DNA of 64,000 bases from Flavobacterium sp. HJJ. GTDB taxonomy: Bacteria > Bacteroidota > Bacteroidia > Flavobacteriales > Flavobacteriaceae. Positions 36,124 to 45,111 of this stretch are shown in pieces; the stretch's first letter is position 1, and the number at the start of each line of letters is the position of its first letter. The stretch spans positions 1 to 64,000 of the forward strand of contig NZ_JADKPR010000008.1 in NCBI RefSeq assembly GCF_015351475.1. Direction: 5' to 3'. Below the pieces are notes generated by a model that had not been told where the DNA came from, made no database searches, and saw only the letters and a program-made list of their open reading frames with translations. The position numbers were made by a program, and so were the translations under genes.

Positions 36124-38265
36124 TTATCTATAAAAGCCCATTGCTACTCCTCCGTCTACATTCAGAGCATTTCCTGTTGATTTACTCAACAAACCTCCAA
36201 CAAATGCAAAACAAGCATTAGCAATATCATCTGGCAGTATAATTTCGTTTAATAAAGTACGTTTTGCATAATATGCCGGCAATTCTGTAACCGTAACACC
36301 GTATGCTTTCGCACGGCCTTCTGCCCATCCGCCTGACCAAATGTTTGAATCAGAGATTACTGCATCAGGATTTACAGTATTTACACGGATTTTATCAGCT
36401 CCTAATTCAGCAGACATCAAACGTGTTAAATGTGCCTGAGCCGCTTTGGCTGAGCCATATCCAGGATTATTTGGTCCTGCAACTACAGCATTTTTAGATA
36501 CAATGTTTACGATATCACCGCCAAAACCTTGTTTACGCATTACTTCAATTCCAGCTTTTGAAACAATGAATTGTCCTTTCACCAAAATATCATACAATCT
36601 GTCCCACTCTTCAAGAGAATGTTCTGCAATAGATTTTGAAATACTGATACCTGCATTATTTACAACAATATCAACACCGCCAAAAGCTAATGCTGATGCA
36701 TCATACGCTTTTTCGGCACTTCCTTCATTTGTTACATTTAAAAGAGTACTAGATACTGCATCTTTTCCAAACATCTTAACAAATTCAGCCTTAGCACCTG
36801 CTAAACGCTCTTCATCAATATCATTAAGGATAACACATGCACCTTCTTCGGCGAATTTTTTAGCGATAGCTTTACCAATTCCGCCTCCTGAACCAGTAAC
36901 AAGTGCTACTCTTCCAGACAATGCTTTTGGTTTTGGCATACGCTGTAATTTAGCTTCTTCCAACAGCCAGTATTCAATGTCAAAAGCTTCCTGGCGCGGT
37001 AATGAAGTGTATTCAGAAACTGCTTCAGCTCCTTTCATTACATTTACAGCGTTGATATAATATTCAGATGCCAAACGAGCCATCGTTTTATCTTTTGCAA
37101 AAGTGAACATACCTACTCCTGGGTATAAAATTACCACTGGATTTGGGTCACGCATTGCAGGTGAATTCGATTTTTTACAAGTATCGTAATAAGCAGCATA
37201 CATTTTTCTGTACGCCTCAAAAGCTGGAGTTAATTTTGCTTTGATGGCATTCAAATCAGATAAATCTTCGTTTGGATCTAATTCTAAAACCAAAGGACTG
37301 ATTTTTGTTCTCAAGAAGTGATCCGGGCATGAAGTTCCCAGAGGAGCCAATTTCTCTAAATCATTAGAATTGATGAACTCTAATACTCTTGCATCATCTG
37401 TATAATGACCAATCATTTTTCTTTCAGATGAACAGAAACCTCTTAAAATCGGAGCTACTTTCGCAGCCTGCTGCTGACGTGCTTCCTGATTTAAACTCTC
37501 TAGTTTCTGACCTCCAAAAACTGGACGTTTTTTACCATAATTGCTTTCTAAATACTCGGCACATTTTTCAATTACCTCAAGTGTATTTATATAACTTTCA
37601 TAAGATGTATCTCCCCAGGTAAACAAACCGTGAGAACCTAACATTACCCCTTTTAATTTTTTCCCGCGGGCTTCAGCTTCCTCTAGGCATGCGCGCATTT
37701 GCAGTCCTAGATCAAAGCCAGGACGCTGCCATCCTACCCAGCCAATTTCTCCGTTGAATAATTCTTCGGTAATTTGTTTTCCGTCTTTTGCTGCTGCAAT
37801 CGCAATAGCCGCATCCGGATGTAAGTGGTCAATATGTTTGAATGGCAAAAATCCGTGCAAAGGCGTATCAATCGAAGGAGCTTTTGAAGCCAAATCAAAA
37901 ATACAGTGGTTGAATAATTCCACCATTTCATCTTCAAATTCTATTCCTCTGTATACATTTTCAAGATTACGAAGTCTTTCTAAATATAAAGCCGCACAGC
38001 CTGATTTTGTCAATGTCCCGATGTCGCCGCCCGACCCTTTAATCCACATTACTTCAGATGCTTCACCCGTTAAAGGATCTTTATCTGTAATTTTTACTGA
38101 AGTATTTCCACCTCCATAATTTGTTAATCTTAAATCAGCTCCTAATATATTAGAGCGATAAATAAAAAGCGCTACTTCATCCCCAGCTAATTCTTGTGCT
38201 TTAGCCTCATCCCAAAGATAACTTACGTGCTTAAAAGTCATATTCCCAGTATTTATATTTGACAT
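36124..38265 (-). CDS. rhaD: Bifunctional rhamnulose-1-phosphate aldolase/lactaldehyde dehydrogenase (fusion)
   Basis: The 713-residue protein fuses two enzymes. The N-terminal class II aldolase/adducin domain (about 20-410) has metal-binding His residues in HGFLPFKHIDHLHPD and the GSHGLFTWGDT segment. The C-terminal SDR domain (about 440-713) has VTGSGGGIGKAIAKKF, NNAGIS and the YGSAKAAQ Tyr-x3-Lys. The first half cleaves L-rhamnulose-1-phosphate to dihydroxyacetone phosphate and L-lactaldehyde; the second would oxidise the L-lactaldehyde to L-lactate. This matches known Bacteroidota/Rhizobiales/Bacillus fusions. Fusion allows substrate channelling to LutABC downstream. It lies 35 nt below rhaT. 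Confidence 0.93.
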   Translation of the reverse strand: MSNINTGNMTFKHVSYLWDEAKAQELAGDEVALFIYRSNILGADLRLTNYGGGNTSVKITDKDPLTGEASEVMWIKGSGGDIGTLTKSGCAALYLERLRNLENVYRGIEFEDEMVELFNHCIFDLASKAPSIDTPLHGFLPFKHIDHLHPDAAIAIAAAKDGKQITEELFNGEIGWVGWQRPGFDLGLQMRACLEEAEARGKKLKGVMLGSHGLFTWGDTSYESYINTLEVIEKCAEYLESNYGKKRPVFGGQKLESLNQEARQQQAAKVAPILRGFCSSERKMIGHYTDDARVLEFINSNDLEKLAPLGTSCPDHFLRTKISPLVLELDPNEDLSDLNAIKAKLTPAFEAYRKMYAAYYDTCKKSNSPAMRDPNPVVILYPGVGMFTFAKDKTMARLASEYYINAVNVMKGAEAVSEYTSLPRQEAFDIEYWLLEEAKLQRMPKPKALSGRVALVTGSGGGIGKAIAKKFAEEGACVILNDIDEERLAGAKAEFVKMFGKDAVSSTLLNVTNEGSAEKAYDASALAFGGVDIVVNNAGISISKSIAEHSLEEWDRLYDILVKGQFIVSKAGIEVMRKQGFGGDIVNIVSKNAVVAGPNNPGYGSAKAAQAHLTRLMSAELGADKIRVNTVNPDAVISDSNIWSGGWAEGRAKAYGVTVTELPAYYAKRTLLNEIILPDDIANACFAFVGGLLSKSTGNALNVDGGVAMGFYR

Positions 38266-38300
38266 TATATGTGTTTTTTAAATTTTGTTATTGTGTGTTA

Positions 38301-39350
38301 TTATAGTGAATTGCCAATTCCTACTAATACAATCGAAAGCATAATCAATCCAATTCCTAATAAGAAAGTATTAAATGTTTTTTTGGAAACTCCAGACCAT
38401 TCTTTTAAATAAAATCCCCAGAAGTTAGCAGTCAAAATAATTGTTGCCATGTGCAGAATCCAAGAACTTGCTCCGTTTCCTAATTTGCTTTCACCCATAC
38501 CATAAAAGAAGAACTGCAAAAACCACATCGTTCCTGCCAAAGCCGAAAACATTACGTTCTTACTTATTGGAGCTGCCGTATTAGTGTAATCACCAAAAGT
38601 TTTGTTTTTAAAATTAAGATAGATACACCAAATAAAGTTTGTAGTCAATCCGCCCCAAAGCACAACGATATAAGTTACATTGTTTTGGAACAAAGGATTA
38701 CAGCCGCTAACCACAGCTGCTTCAGCAAGAGGTTTCCCTACTTCTATTCCAAAATTGAAAAAAGAGCTTAATATTCCAGAAATCACTGCAATAATCAAAC
38801 CCTTTACTAAACTAAAATCCCTGTCTCTATCCTCATGTCCTACTGCAAAATCTTTCTCTTTAAGCATTCCAGCTTTTCCAGAAATCGCAATTCCAATCAA
38901 ACAGACCAAAACTCCAAGCAAAACCAATTTACCTCCAGAGCTGGCAAGCATTTCTGTAAAAGAAACTTTCCCTTCAGATGGATAAAAATTATAATAGATT
39001 GACGGAACTAATGCTCCAAAAGCAGAACAAAAACCCAATACTATTGAATTCCCTAATGACATTCCCAAGTAACGGACACCAAGACCATATGTAAGTCCTC
39101 CAATTCCCCAAATCAGTCCCATCGAAAAAGCAAGCGCTTTTATAGAAGGTGAAGCCACACTAATAATTTCAGCAAAGTTAGGTATGGTCAGATAAGCCGC
39201 AATCGGCGGAACAATTAACCAGGAAAAAAAACCACCTATCAGCCAATAGCTTTCCCAAGCCCAGCCTTTAACTTTTTTGAAAGGCATATAGAAACTACCC
39301 GATGAAAATCCGCCGATAGAATGAAAAAGAATTCCAAGTATTGATTCCAT
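38301..39350 (-). CDS. rhaT: L-rhamnose/proton symporter RhaT
   Basis: The 349-residue inner-membrane carrier has about ten hydrophobic segments and the RhaT family pattern: HSIGGFSSGSFYMPFKKVKGW near the N-terminus (split by the Pro), LIGGFFSWLIVPPIAAY and KEWSGVSKKTF near the C-terminus. It imports L-rhamnose with a proton. As the first gene of the minus-strand rhamnose operon it is preceded, 70-86 nt upstream, by a copy of the shared direct-repeat motif. Confidence 0.93.
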   Translation of the reverse strand: MESILGILFHSIGGFSSGSFYMPFKKVKGWAWESYWLIGGFFSWLIVPPIAAYLTIPNFAEIISVASPSIKALAFSMGLIWGIGGLTYGLGVRYLGMSLGNSIVLGFCSAFGALVPSIYYNFYPSEGKVSFTEMLASSGGKLVLLGVLVCLIGIAISGKAGMLKEKDFAVGHEDRDRDFSLVKGLIIAVISGILSSFFNFGIEVGKPLAEAAVVSGCNPLFQNNVTYIVVLWGGLTTNFIWCIYLNFKNKTFGDYTNTAAPISKNVMFSALAGTMWFLQFFFYGMGESKLGNGASSWILHMATIILTANFWGFYLKEWSGVSKKTFNTFLLGIGLIMLSIVLVGIGNSL

Positions 39351-39419
39351 TTATTAAATTGTTTTTTGGTTAATTGGTTATAGTTTAGGATTGTAAAATA
39401 ATAGAATAGAAAAAAGATA

Positions 39420-39436
39420 ACTATCCTGTACTATCC
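39420..39436 (-). promoter_or_regulatory. Candidate shared operator, site 1 (rhaT promoter)
   Basis: Read toward rhaT, this is GGATAGT-ACA-GGATAGT, two identical 7-mers at a 10-bp period, 70-86 nt upstream of the ATG. Nineteen bp below the GGATAG lies TTATTTTA (39394-39401), matching four of six fixed -7 positions. The same motif, orientation and 19-bp spacing recur at 47716-47731, 56381-56398 and 56443-56461. It is probably an activator or regulator site; the protein is not known. Confidence 0.65.
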
Positions 39437-39664
39437 TTTAATCTGAATCATTTTTTATCATCATTCAATAAGTTTTATTTAAAAAAAAGCGTTAAGGGCA
39501 TTTTAAACCTCTCATTCAAAATAAAATACTCCCAAAAAAAAGGGCTTCAACACTAATAATGATATTTTAACCTTATTTTATTTTACTTTAAATTTTTAAG
39601 TGTTAATTTTAAATAATCATTAAAATTTTATTCGTAATTATTACGAAATACTAATTTTAAGGTT

Positions 39665-39756
39665 TATATTTGTGCAATCGATTACATGTTTGATTTTATG
39701 CTGATAAGACAATACATTTAATTTAGTTTGCTGCATATTTTTAAAACAAATCGATT
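39665..39756 (+). promoter_or_regulatory. Promoter and paired AATCGATT sites upstream of the GntR-type regulator
   Basis: A TATATTTG box (39665-39672) is followed by TGCAATCGATTACA (39673-39686), centred on the palindrome AATCGATT. A second AATCGATT (39749-39756) lies 73 bp downstream, about seven helical turns away. The rest of the 39351-39872 gap holds site 1 of the shared motif and no gene. Two phased palindromes straddling the start of transcription suggest autoregulation, but the binding protein is inferred. Confidence 0.45.
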
Positions 39757-39872
39757 ATTCAGATAAATCCATAAATACCATTTTTGGCCATTGGCTGACG
39801 GGATAAAAAACAAATTTAAAGTCTCGTTTTCTTTATATATTTTTGGAGAAAAAACATCTAAAAGCGAAAGCT

Positions 39873-40913
39873 ATGATAAAGATTATTAACATTGACGAGG
39901 ACTCGCGCGTACCAAAATACAAGCAGATTGTTGATTCAATTTTAACTAATATTGGCAATGGAAGTTTAAAAATAAATCAAAAAATTCCATCGATTAATAG
40001 TTTTAGTGAAGAGTTTTATATGTCTAGAGATACTGTTGAAAAGGCATATAACATTTTAAAAGAACGAAAAATCATTACTTCAATACGCGGAAAAGGATAT
40101 TATATTACTCAAACCAAACTGGTTTCGAAAGTAAATGTGCTGTTTGTCTATAATAAATTAAGTTCCTATAAAATGGCAACTTATAATTCTTTTATTGATG
40201 CCATTGGAGCCAATGCCCACACCGATCTTCAGATTTATCACTGTGATGAAACACTGTTTCTGAATCTCCTTGACAAATACGAAGGTGCATATGATTACTA
40301 CATAATTACTACTCATTTTAAAACTGACAAATTAAAACACAGCAGTTATACTGATGCGGTTATTAACGCGATTAATAAAATTCCTAAGGAAAAACTGATT
40401 ATTATGGATAATATCAAGTTGGGAATTAACAATGATGTTATTAAAATTTATCAGGATTTTGAAAATGATATTTACAATGCACTGAAAGAAGGTTTAGACA
40501 AAATAAAAAACTATACCCGGATAATTTTAGTATATCCGGAGAAAGCTGTCTATCCATACCCTAGAAGAATCCTTCATGGTTTCAAGAAATTCTGCGTCGA
40601 ATTCGAAATCAATTATGAGATTTTAGATGAAATATATGATGACATTATTCTTAAAAAAGGAGATTTATTCATCACCATCGAAGAATCAGATCTGGTAAAT
40701 CTGGTGAAACAGATCAGAGACAACCAAATGAAACTAGGCAAACACATTGGCGTTATCTCTTATAACGATACACCACTGAAAGAACTATTGGGCATTACTG
40801 TAATATCAACAGATTTTAAAATAATGGGGGAAACTGCAGCGCAGATGATTTTAAACAAAGAAATCGGACAGGTAAAAGTTCCGTTTAATTTCATCGACAG
40901 AAGATCCATTTAA
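39873..40913 (+). CDS. GntR-family regulator with sugar-binding-type C-terminal domain
   Basis: The protein of about 346 residues has an N-terminal winged HTH of the GntR type (VPKYKQIVDSILTNIGNGSL, with the recognition helix in MSRDTVEKAYNILKERKII). The long C-terminal domain has the alternation of strands and helices seen in LacI-like periplasmic-binding effector domains (KVNVLFVYNKLSSYK, HIGVISYNDTPLKELLGITVISTD). It is divergent from the rhamnose operon and 29 nt upstream of a GH28 gene, so regulation of rhamnose or pectin use is likely. A TTG at 39843 would extend the frame; ATG 39873 fits the family N-terminus better. Confidence 0.87.
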   Translation: MIKIINIDEDSRVPKYKQIVDSILTNIGNGSLKINQKIPSINSFSEEFYMSRDTVEKAYNILKERKIITSIRGKGYYITQTKLVSKVNVLFVYNKLSSYKMATYNSFIDAIGANAHTDLQIYHCDETLFLNLLDKYEGAYDYYIITTHFKTDKLKHSSYTDAVINAINKIPKEKLIIMDNIKLGINNDVIKIYQDFENDIYNALKEGLDKIKNYTRIILVYPEKAVYPYPRRILHGFKKFCVEFEINYEILDEIYDDIILKKGDLFITIEESDLVNLVKQIRDNQMKLGKHIGVISYNDTPLKELLGITVISTDFKIMGETAAQMILNKEIGQVKVPFNFIDRRSI

Positions 40914-40942
40914 AACTTAAAACAGCAACACTTTACAAAACA

Positions 40943-42634
40943 ATGAAATTTAAATTAAATCAATTATTATTTCTTGCATTTGCAGTCACATTCTCAAATT
41001 GCCCCATAAACATTCAGGCACAAAATAATGGTTCAGCTAAAGATTCCTATAGCGGCATTGAATTTAAAATGAACAAAATAAACGAGCCTAAAATTCCAAA
41101 TAACAGTGTAAACATTGCAGATTTTGGAGCTGTAAACGGCGGTACCGTTTTATGTACAAAAGCTTTTGCAGATGCTATTGACGCTGTTTCCAAAAAAGGA
41201 GGAGGAAAAGTAATCATTCCTCCGGGAATGTGGCTTACAGGTCCAATTATTCTAAAAAGCAATATCGAACTGCATGCACAAAGAGGAGCACTCATTAAAT
41301 TTTCGACTGATAAAAATCTGTATCCGATTATTCAAACCAGTTTTGAAGGATTAAATACCTGGCGCTGTATCTCTCCTATTTACGGCAAAAACCTTGAAAA
41401 CGTAGCTTTTACAGGAAACGGTGTTTATGACGGTTCGGGCGAAGTGTGGAGAATGGTAAAAAAAGGCAAATTGACCGAAAGCCAATGGAATGATTTTGTA
41501 AAATCCGGCGGCGTTTTAAACGATAAAAAAACAAGCTGGTATCCATCTGAGCAATATGTAAAAGGAAACCAAAACGCTGATCAAAATGTACGCGCTGATT
41601 TAAAAACCAAAGAACAGTTTGAAGAAATCCGCGATTTTCTTCGTCCGGTAATGGTCAGCATTCAAAACAGTAAACGTGTTTTATTTGACGGACCTGTTTT
41701 TCAAAATTCACCGGCCTGGAACATCCATCCCTTGATGGTCGAAGATTTAATTATCCGCAACACAACAGTACGTAACCCTTGGTATTCTCAAAACGGGGAC
41801 GGCCTGGACGTAGAATCCTGCAAAAATGTATTAGTAGAAAATTCCAGTTTTGATGTTGGTGACGATGCGATCTGCATTAAATCCGGGAAAGACAAAGACG
41901 GACGCGATCGTGGTGTTCCCTGCGAAAACATCATTATCAGAAACAACATTGTGTATCATGGACATGGCGGTGTAACCGTAGGAAGCGAAATGTCCGGTGG
42001 TGTAAAAAACATGCATGTTTCCAACTGTACTTTTATGGGAACAGATGTTGGTCTGCGTTTTAAAAGTAACCGCGGACGCGGCGGTGTGGTAGAAAACATC
42101 TTTATTTCGGATATATATATGAATAGTATTCCATCACAGGCCATTTCATTCGACTTATATTATGGCGGAAAATCGATTGCCGAAAAACTAGCCGAAGGAG
42201 AAACAAACACCGTAACTACAGCCATTCCTGTTGATGAAAAAACGCCTCAGTTTAAAAACATCGTTATTAAAAACATTTATATCAATGGCGCACAGCAGGC
42301 AGTATTCTTACAAGGATTGCCAGAAATGAATTTAGAAAATATCGAAATTTCGAATTTAACAGGTAAAGCTGACAAAGGTTTTTCTATCATTGATGCAAAC
42401 GGAATTAAACTTAACAACATCAATTTGGACATTGCAGACAGTACAATTTTTGATATTTACAATGGAAAAAACATGTCACTGAAAAACATCAGTTTCAATT
42501 CAGATTCTCCAAAAGCAGTTACGATAGATGGTGAAGCCAGCAAGAATATTGAATTGGTATCGAATGCAAAAACTGACTTTAGCAAAAAAACCACGATTGG
42601 TGATAAAGTAGTTAAAGGGGCAGTAAAAATGTAA
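40943..42634 (+). CDS. Secreted GH28 glycosidase (second copy)
   Basis: The 563-residue protein has a signal peptide (cleaved near residue 26, IQAQ) and a beta-helix GH28 domain with SQNGDGLDVES, GDDAICIKSGKD, GHGGVTVGSEMSGG and RFKSNRGRGG, so all catalytic positions are present. The C-terminal third adds further coils ending in a KTTIGDKVVKG segment. Family members of this length include exo-polygalacturonases and rhamnogalacturonan galacturonohydrolases. It follows the GntR-type regulator by 29 nt and ends before a strong terminator. Confidence 0.92.
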   Translation: MKFKLNQLLFLAFAVTFSNCPINIQAQNNGSAKDSYSGIEFKMNKINEPKIPNNSVNIADFGAVNGGTVLCTKAFADAIDAVSKKGGGKVIIPPGMWLTGPIILKSNIELHAQRGALIKFSTDKNLYPIIQTSFEGLNTWRCISPIYGKNLENVAFTGNGVYDGSGEVWRMVKKGKLTESQWNDFVKSGGVLNDKKTSWYPSEQYVKGNQNADQNVRADLKTKEQFEEIRDFLRPVMVSIQNSKRVLFDGPVFQNSPAWNIHPLMVEDLIIRNTTVRNPWYSQNGDGLDVESCKNVLVENSSFDVGDDAICIKSGKDKDGRDRGVPCENIIIRNNIVYHGHGGVTVGSEMSGGVKNMHVSNCTFMGTDVGLRFKSNRGRGGVVENIFISDIYMNSIPSQAISFDLYYGGKSIAEKLAEGETNTVTTAIPVDEKTPQFKNIVIKNIYINGAQQAVFLQGLPEMNLENIEISNLTGKADKGFSIIDANGIKLNNINLDIADSTIFDIYNGKNMSLKNISFNSDSPKAVTIDGEASKNIELVSNAKTDFSKKTTIGDKVVKGAVKM

Positions 42635-42660
42635 GTAATATATTTTCATAAGATTTAAAA

Positions 42661-42697
42661 AAAGGCAATTTTACCGAAGGGTAGAATTGCCTTTTTT
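42661..42697 (+). terminator. Rho-independent terminator after the second GH28
   Basis: GGCAATTTTACC (42664-42675) pairs with GGTAGAATTGCC (42680-42691) around GAAG, then T6. The GGCAATTTTAC stem half is shared with the terminator at 48281-48315. Confidence 0.85.
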
Positions 42698-42889
42698 GAT
42701 TATTAATTGTTAATCAAGAGCGTCAGTAATGAAAATTTTCTAACAATAAAAGCTTAAATTATTTACAGTTCTTTTTTTTTATATATTAGCAACATAACAA
42801 AAGACTTTTTTATTACACAAAGCTCGCCAACATGCACAGATTAGAGTCATTTTATGGCGGATATTTAATCAATATTATAACTAAACAAT

Positions 42890-43777
42890 ATGAACATTAA
42901 AGAGAATCTTTCCATTTTAAGAAAATACCTTTTGGATTTAAATTACACAACAAGTTACGATACTTCCAAAAATGCAGATAAACCTTATTTTGCAAAGAAT
43001 CTGAAAAAATTACGTTCCGCAATACGCAATTTAGAAGACATAGCGATTTTGAACCAAGAAATAGAAATGCTTAAAAACTCTTCTTTATTCAGTAATAACG
43101 ACGACGAAAATTTATTTGGTTACATGGACAATAATATCATTTCTGGAAACGTAGCTACTTTGACAATTGGTATTGAATTCCTTTTACGTTATGGTGAACA
43201 AATCGCTGCACCAATTGATGGGTTAAATATTAGACTTCCGGAAATTGAAAATTTCGATGATTTATCTCGCGTTTCAAATTCTTTAAAAAAAGCGTTAGAA
43301 CTCCCAATCAATGATCAAAACAAAGGTTATTTAAAAATTGAAGGAGCAGATTCCGGATCCGTATGGATAACGGTTTCTGTCGGTTCTATGGCTGCAGTAA
43401 ATTTAATTGCCGCAATTTGCTGGGCAGCCGCTGTTGTCCGAAAAAAAATGGCCGAAGCTAAAATGTTTGAAGAACACGCTAAAACGCTGACAATAAAAAA
43501 CGAAATACTTGGTGATTTTGTTAATGCGCAAAAAGAACAATTAAAAAATATTCTTGAAGCAGAAGCGAAGCAAATTGCTAATGAGCATTATTCAATTGAA
43601 GCAGACTCAGATGCAGTAGGAAGATTAAAACTTTCAATTTCTACTGTTTCAGATTTAATAGATAAAGGAGGAAAAATTCTACCAACAAGCGACAGCAATG
43701 ATACAATTAAATTATTTCCTGATTATTCGAACCTAAACATGATAGAATCATCAATTCGACAGTTAAAAAAAAGCTAA
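42890..43777 (+). CDS. Uncharacterised protein with one membrane segment and coiled coil
   Basis: This 295-residue protein matches no family I recognise. Residues 1-70 look helical and charged. A hydrophobic stretch lies at about 157-182 (SVWITVSVGSMAAVNLIAAI). It is followed by a charged helical region at about 185-245 rich in Glu, Lys and Ala, which could form a coiled coil. There is no signal peptide, so a bitopic or membrane-associated cytoplasmic protein is plausible. It lies alone between the GH28 terminator and a 320-nt gap. Nothing ties it to sugar use, and its function is unknown. Confidence 0.6.
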   Translation: MNIKENLSILRKYLLDLNYTTSYDTSKNADKPYFAKNLKKLRSAIRNLEDIAILNQEIEMLKNSSLFSNNDDENLFGYMDNNIISGNVATLTIGIEFLLRYGEQIAAPIDGLNIRLPEIENFDDLSRVSNSLKKALELPINDQNKGYLKIEGADSGSVWITVSVGSMAAVNLIAAICWAAAVVRKKMAEAKMFEEHAKTLTIKNEILGDFVNAQKEQLKNILEAEAKQIANEHYSIEADSDAVGRLKLSISTVSDLIDKGGKILPTSDSNDTIKLFPDYSNLNMIESSIRQLKKS

Positions 43778-44097
43778 TAAACACCCGCTAATAAAGCTAT
43801 ATTTTATTATGTTACAAATTCTTAAAACTCATTGTTAACAAAGATTATCAGAAGCCACATTTAAGGATTAACAAATATGTAGCAAATAATTTCTAACGCT
43901 TTGAAATAGAATAAATTAAAATAATGGAATAAGAATTATACAAGTATTTACATAAGTAAAACACTATATAACCAAAATTCAAATTCAGTGGAATTATAGT
44001 CTTAATTCCTATTTCTGTTCAACCAAAAACATTCGATTTCTGGAGTTTCCAAATTCTACAAATCTGTATACCATTAATCATAGCCAAACTCAAAATC
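43778..44097. other. Gene-free AT-rich gap
   Basis: This 320-bp AT-rich spacer lies between two plus-strand genes. I see no open frame with protein character, no strong hairpin and no copy of the window's repeats or shared operator. Confidence 0.5.
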
Positions 44098-44469
44098 ATG
44101 CTAACATTTAACAAGAAATACTTCGGCTTGACCATTCTAATTTTTATCATAGAGGTTTTAATTGCATTATACCTTCATGATGAGATTATTCGCCCGTATA
44201 TCGGCGATGTATTGGTTGTGATTCTGATTTACTGTTTTATAAAATCATTTTTAAAATTACCTGTTTTACCCCTTGCAATATTCGTTTTACTATTTTCGTT
44301 TAGTATAGAATTTCTTCAGTATTTAAATATTGTTGAAAAACTCGGTCTGCAAAAATCAAAGCTGGCCAGAACAGTTATTGGCACATCATTTGCCTGGATT
44401 GATTTAGTATGCTATATTGCGGGAATTATTATTGTTCTTATTACAGAGAAAGTTTCTGCAAAAAATTGA
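44098..44469 (+). CDS. DUF2809-like small membrane protein
   Basis: The 123-residue protein has four predicted transmembrane helices, at about 8-26, 32-50, 56-76 and 98-117, with short loops and the ETEF-like segment SFSIEFLQYLNIVEK. Length, topology and the WIDLVCYIAG helix match the DUF2809 (VanZ-like) family of unknown function. It is followed after 39 nt by a secreted protein gene on the same strand. Confidence 0.75.
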   Translation: MLTFNKKYFGLTILIFIIEVLIALYLHDEIIRPYIGDVLVVILIYCFIKSFLKLPVLPLAIFVLLFSFSIEFLQYLNIVEKLGLQKSKLARTVIGTSFAWIDLVCYIAGIIIVLITEKVSAKN

Positions 44470-44508
44470 AACACAGTATTTAAGAGCTTTCAGCAAAAAA
44501 ATAAAAAA

Positions 44509-45066
44509 ATGAAAAAGTTTATTATCATAGTAGTTTTAATTTTAACAGCTAATGCTTTTGGCCAGAAGAAAACTGAAAATTCACAGGCAATTTCGGAACA
44601 GGACACTATTATTAAAGTCGTTCAAGTAATTAAATACAAAGGCGGAAAAAAACCTGCTTACTTTTTGAATGGAGAACTTGTCAATCAAAGTATCTCTAGT
44701 TTTTTAGACCCAAATAAAATTGAAAGCGTCAAAGTTGAAAAAGGAGATATTGACATAAACAGCACTAAATATTCCGGCAAAATTACAATTGAAACAAAAA
44801 AGGATTACAAGCCAAATTTAATCTCCCTGAACGAACTCAGAAAAAGATACACAACAGTGCAGGAAAACGCCGTAATTTATCAGATTGACAATGAAATAAT
44901 TGATGCTGACTATGATAAATATGTCATAGACAAAAATTATATCTTAAAAATAACTATCAATAAACTTGAAAATCCAAATCTAACTGTCATAAAAGTAATC
45001 AGTAAATCAGAGGAAAACATCAAGAAATCAAACGAAATAATAATTCGAGGCGACAGCATTCGTTAA
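44509..45066 (+). CDS. Secreted protein with TonB-plug-like segment
   Basis: The 185-residue protein has a clear signal peptide (about 1-19, NAFGQ). The mature part includes PAYFLNGELVNQSISSFLD and IESVKVEKGD, which resemble plug-domain segments of TonB-dependent receptor-related proteins in Bacteroidota. The C-terminal half (about 110-185) is charged with a repeated Ile/Lys pattern and has no known signature. It could be a small periplasmic partner of a receptor; its role is unknown. It ends 46 nt from the convergent GH88 gene. Confidence 0.6.
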   Translation: MKKFIIIVVLILTANAFGQKKTENSQAISEQDTIIKVVQVIKYKGGKKPAYFLNGELVNQSISSFLDPNKIESVKVEKGDIDINSTKYSGKITIETKKDYKPNLISLNELRKRYTTVQENAVIYQIDNEIIDADYDKYVIDKNYILKITINKLENPNLTVIKVISKSEENIKKSNEIIIRGDSIR

Positions 45067-45111
45067 ACTAGCTTTTCCCTAAAACCTTAAAAACTAAACT
45101 TTTTGACAAAT

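Noticed and set aside
36446..37060. 204-residue plus-strand frame antisense to the fused aldolase/dehydrogenase
   Set aside because: It mirrors the real minus-strand gene in another frame and encodes low-complexity Pro/Ser-rich sequence with no signature.
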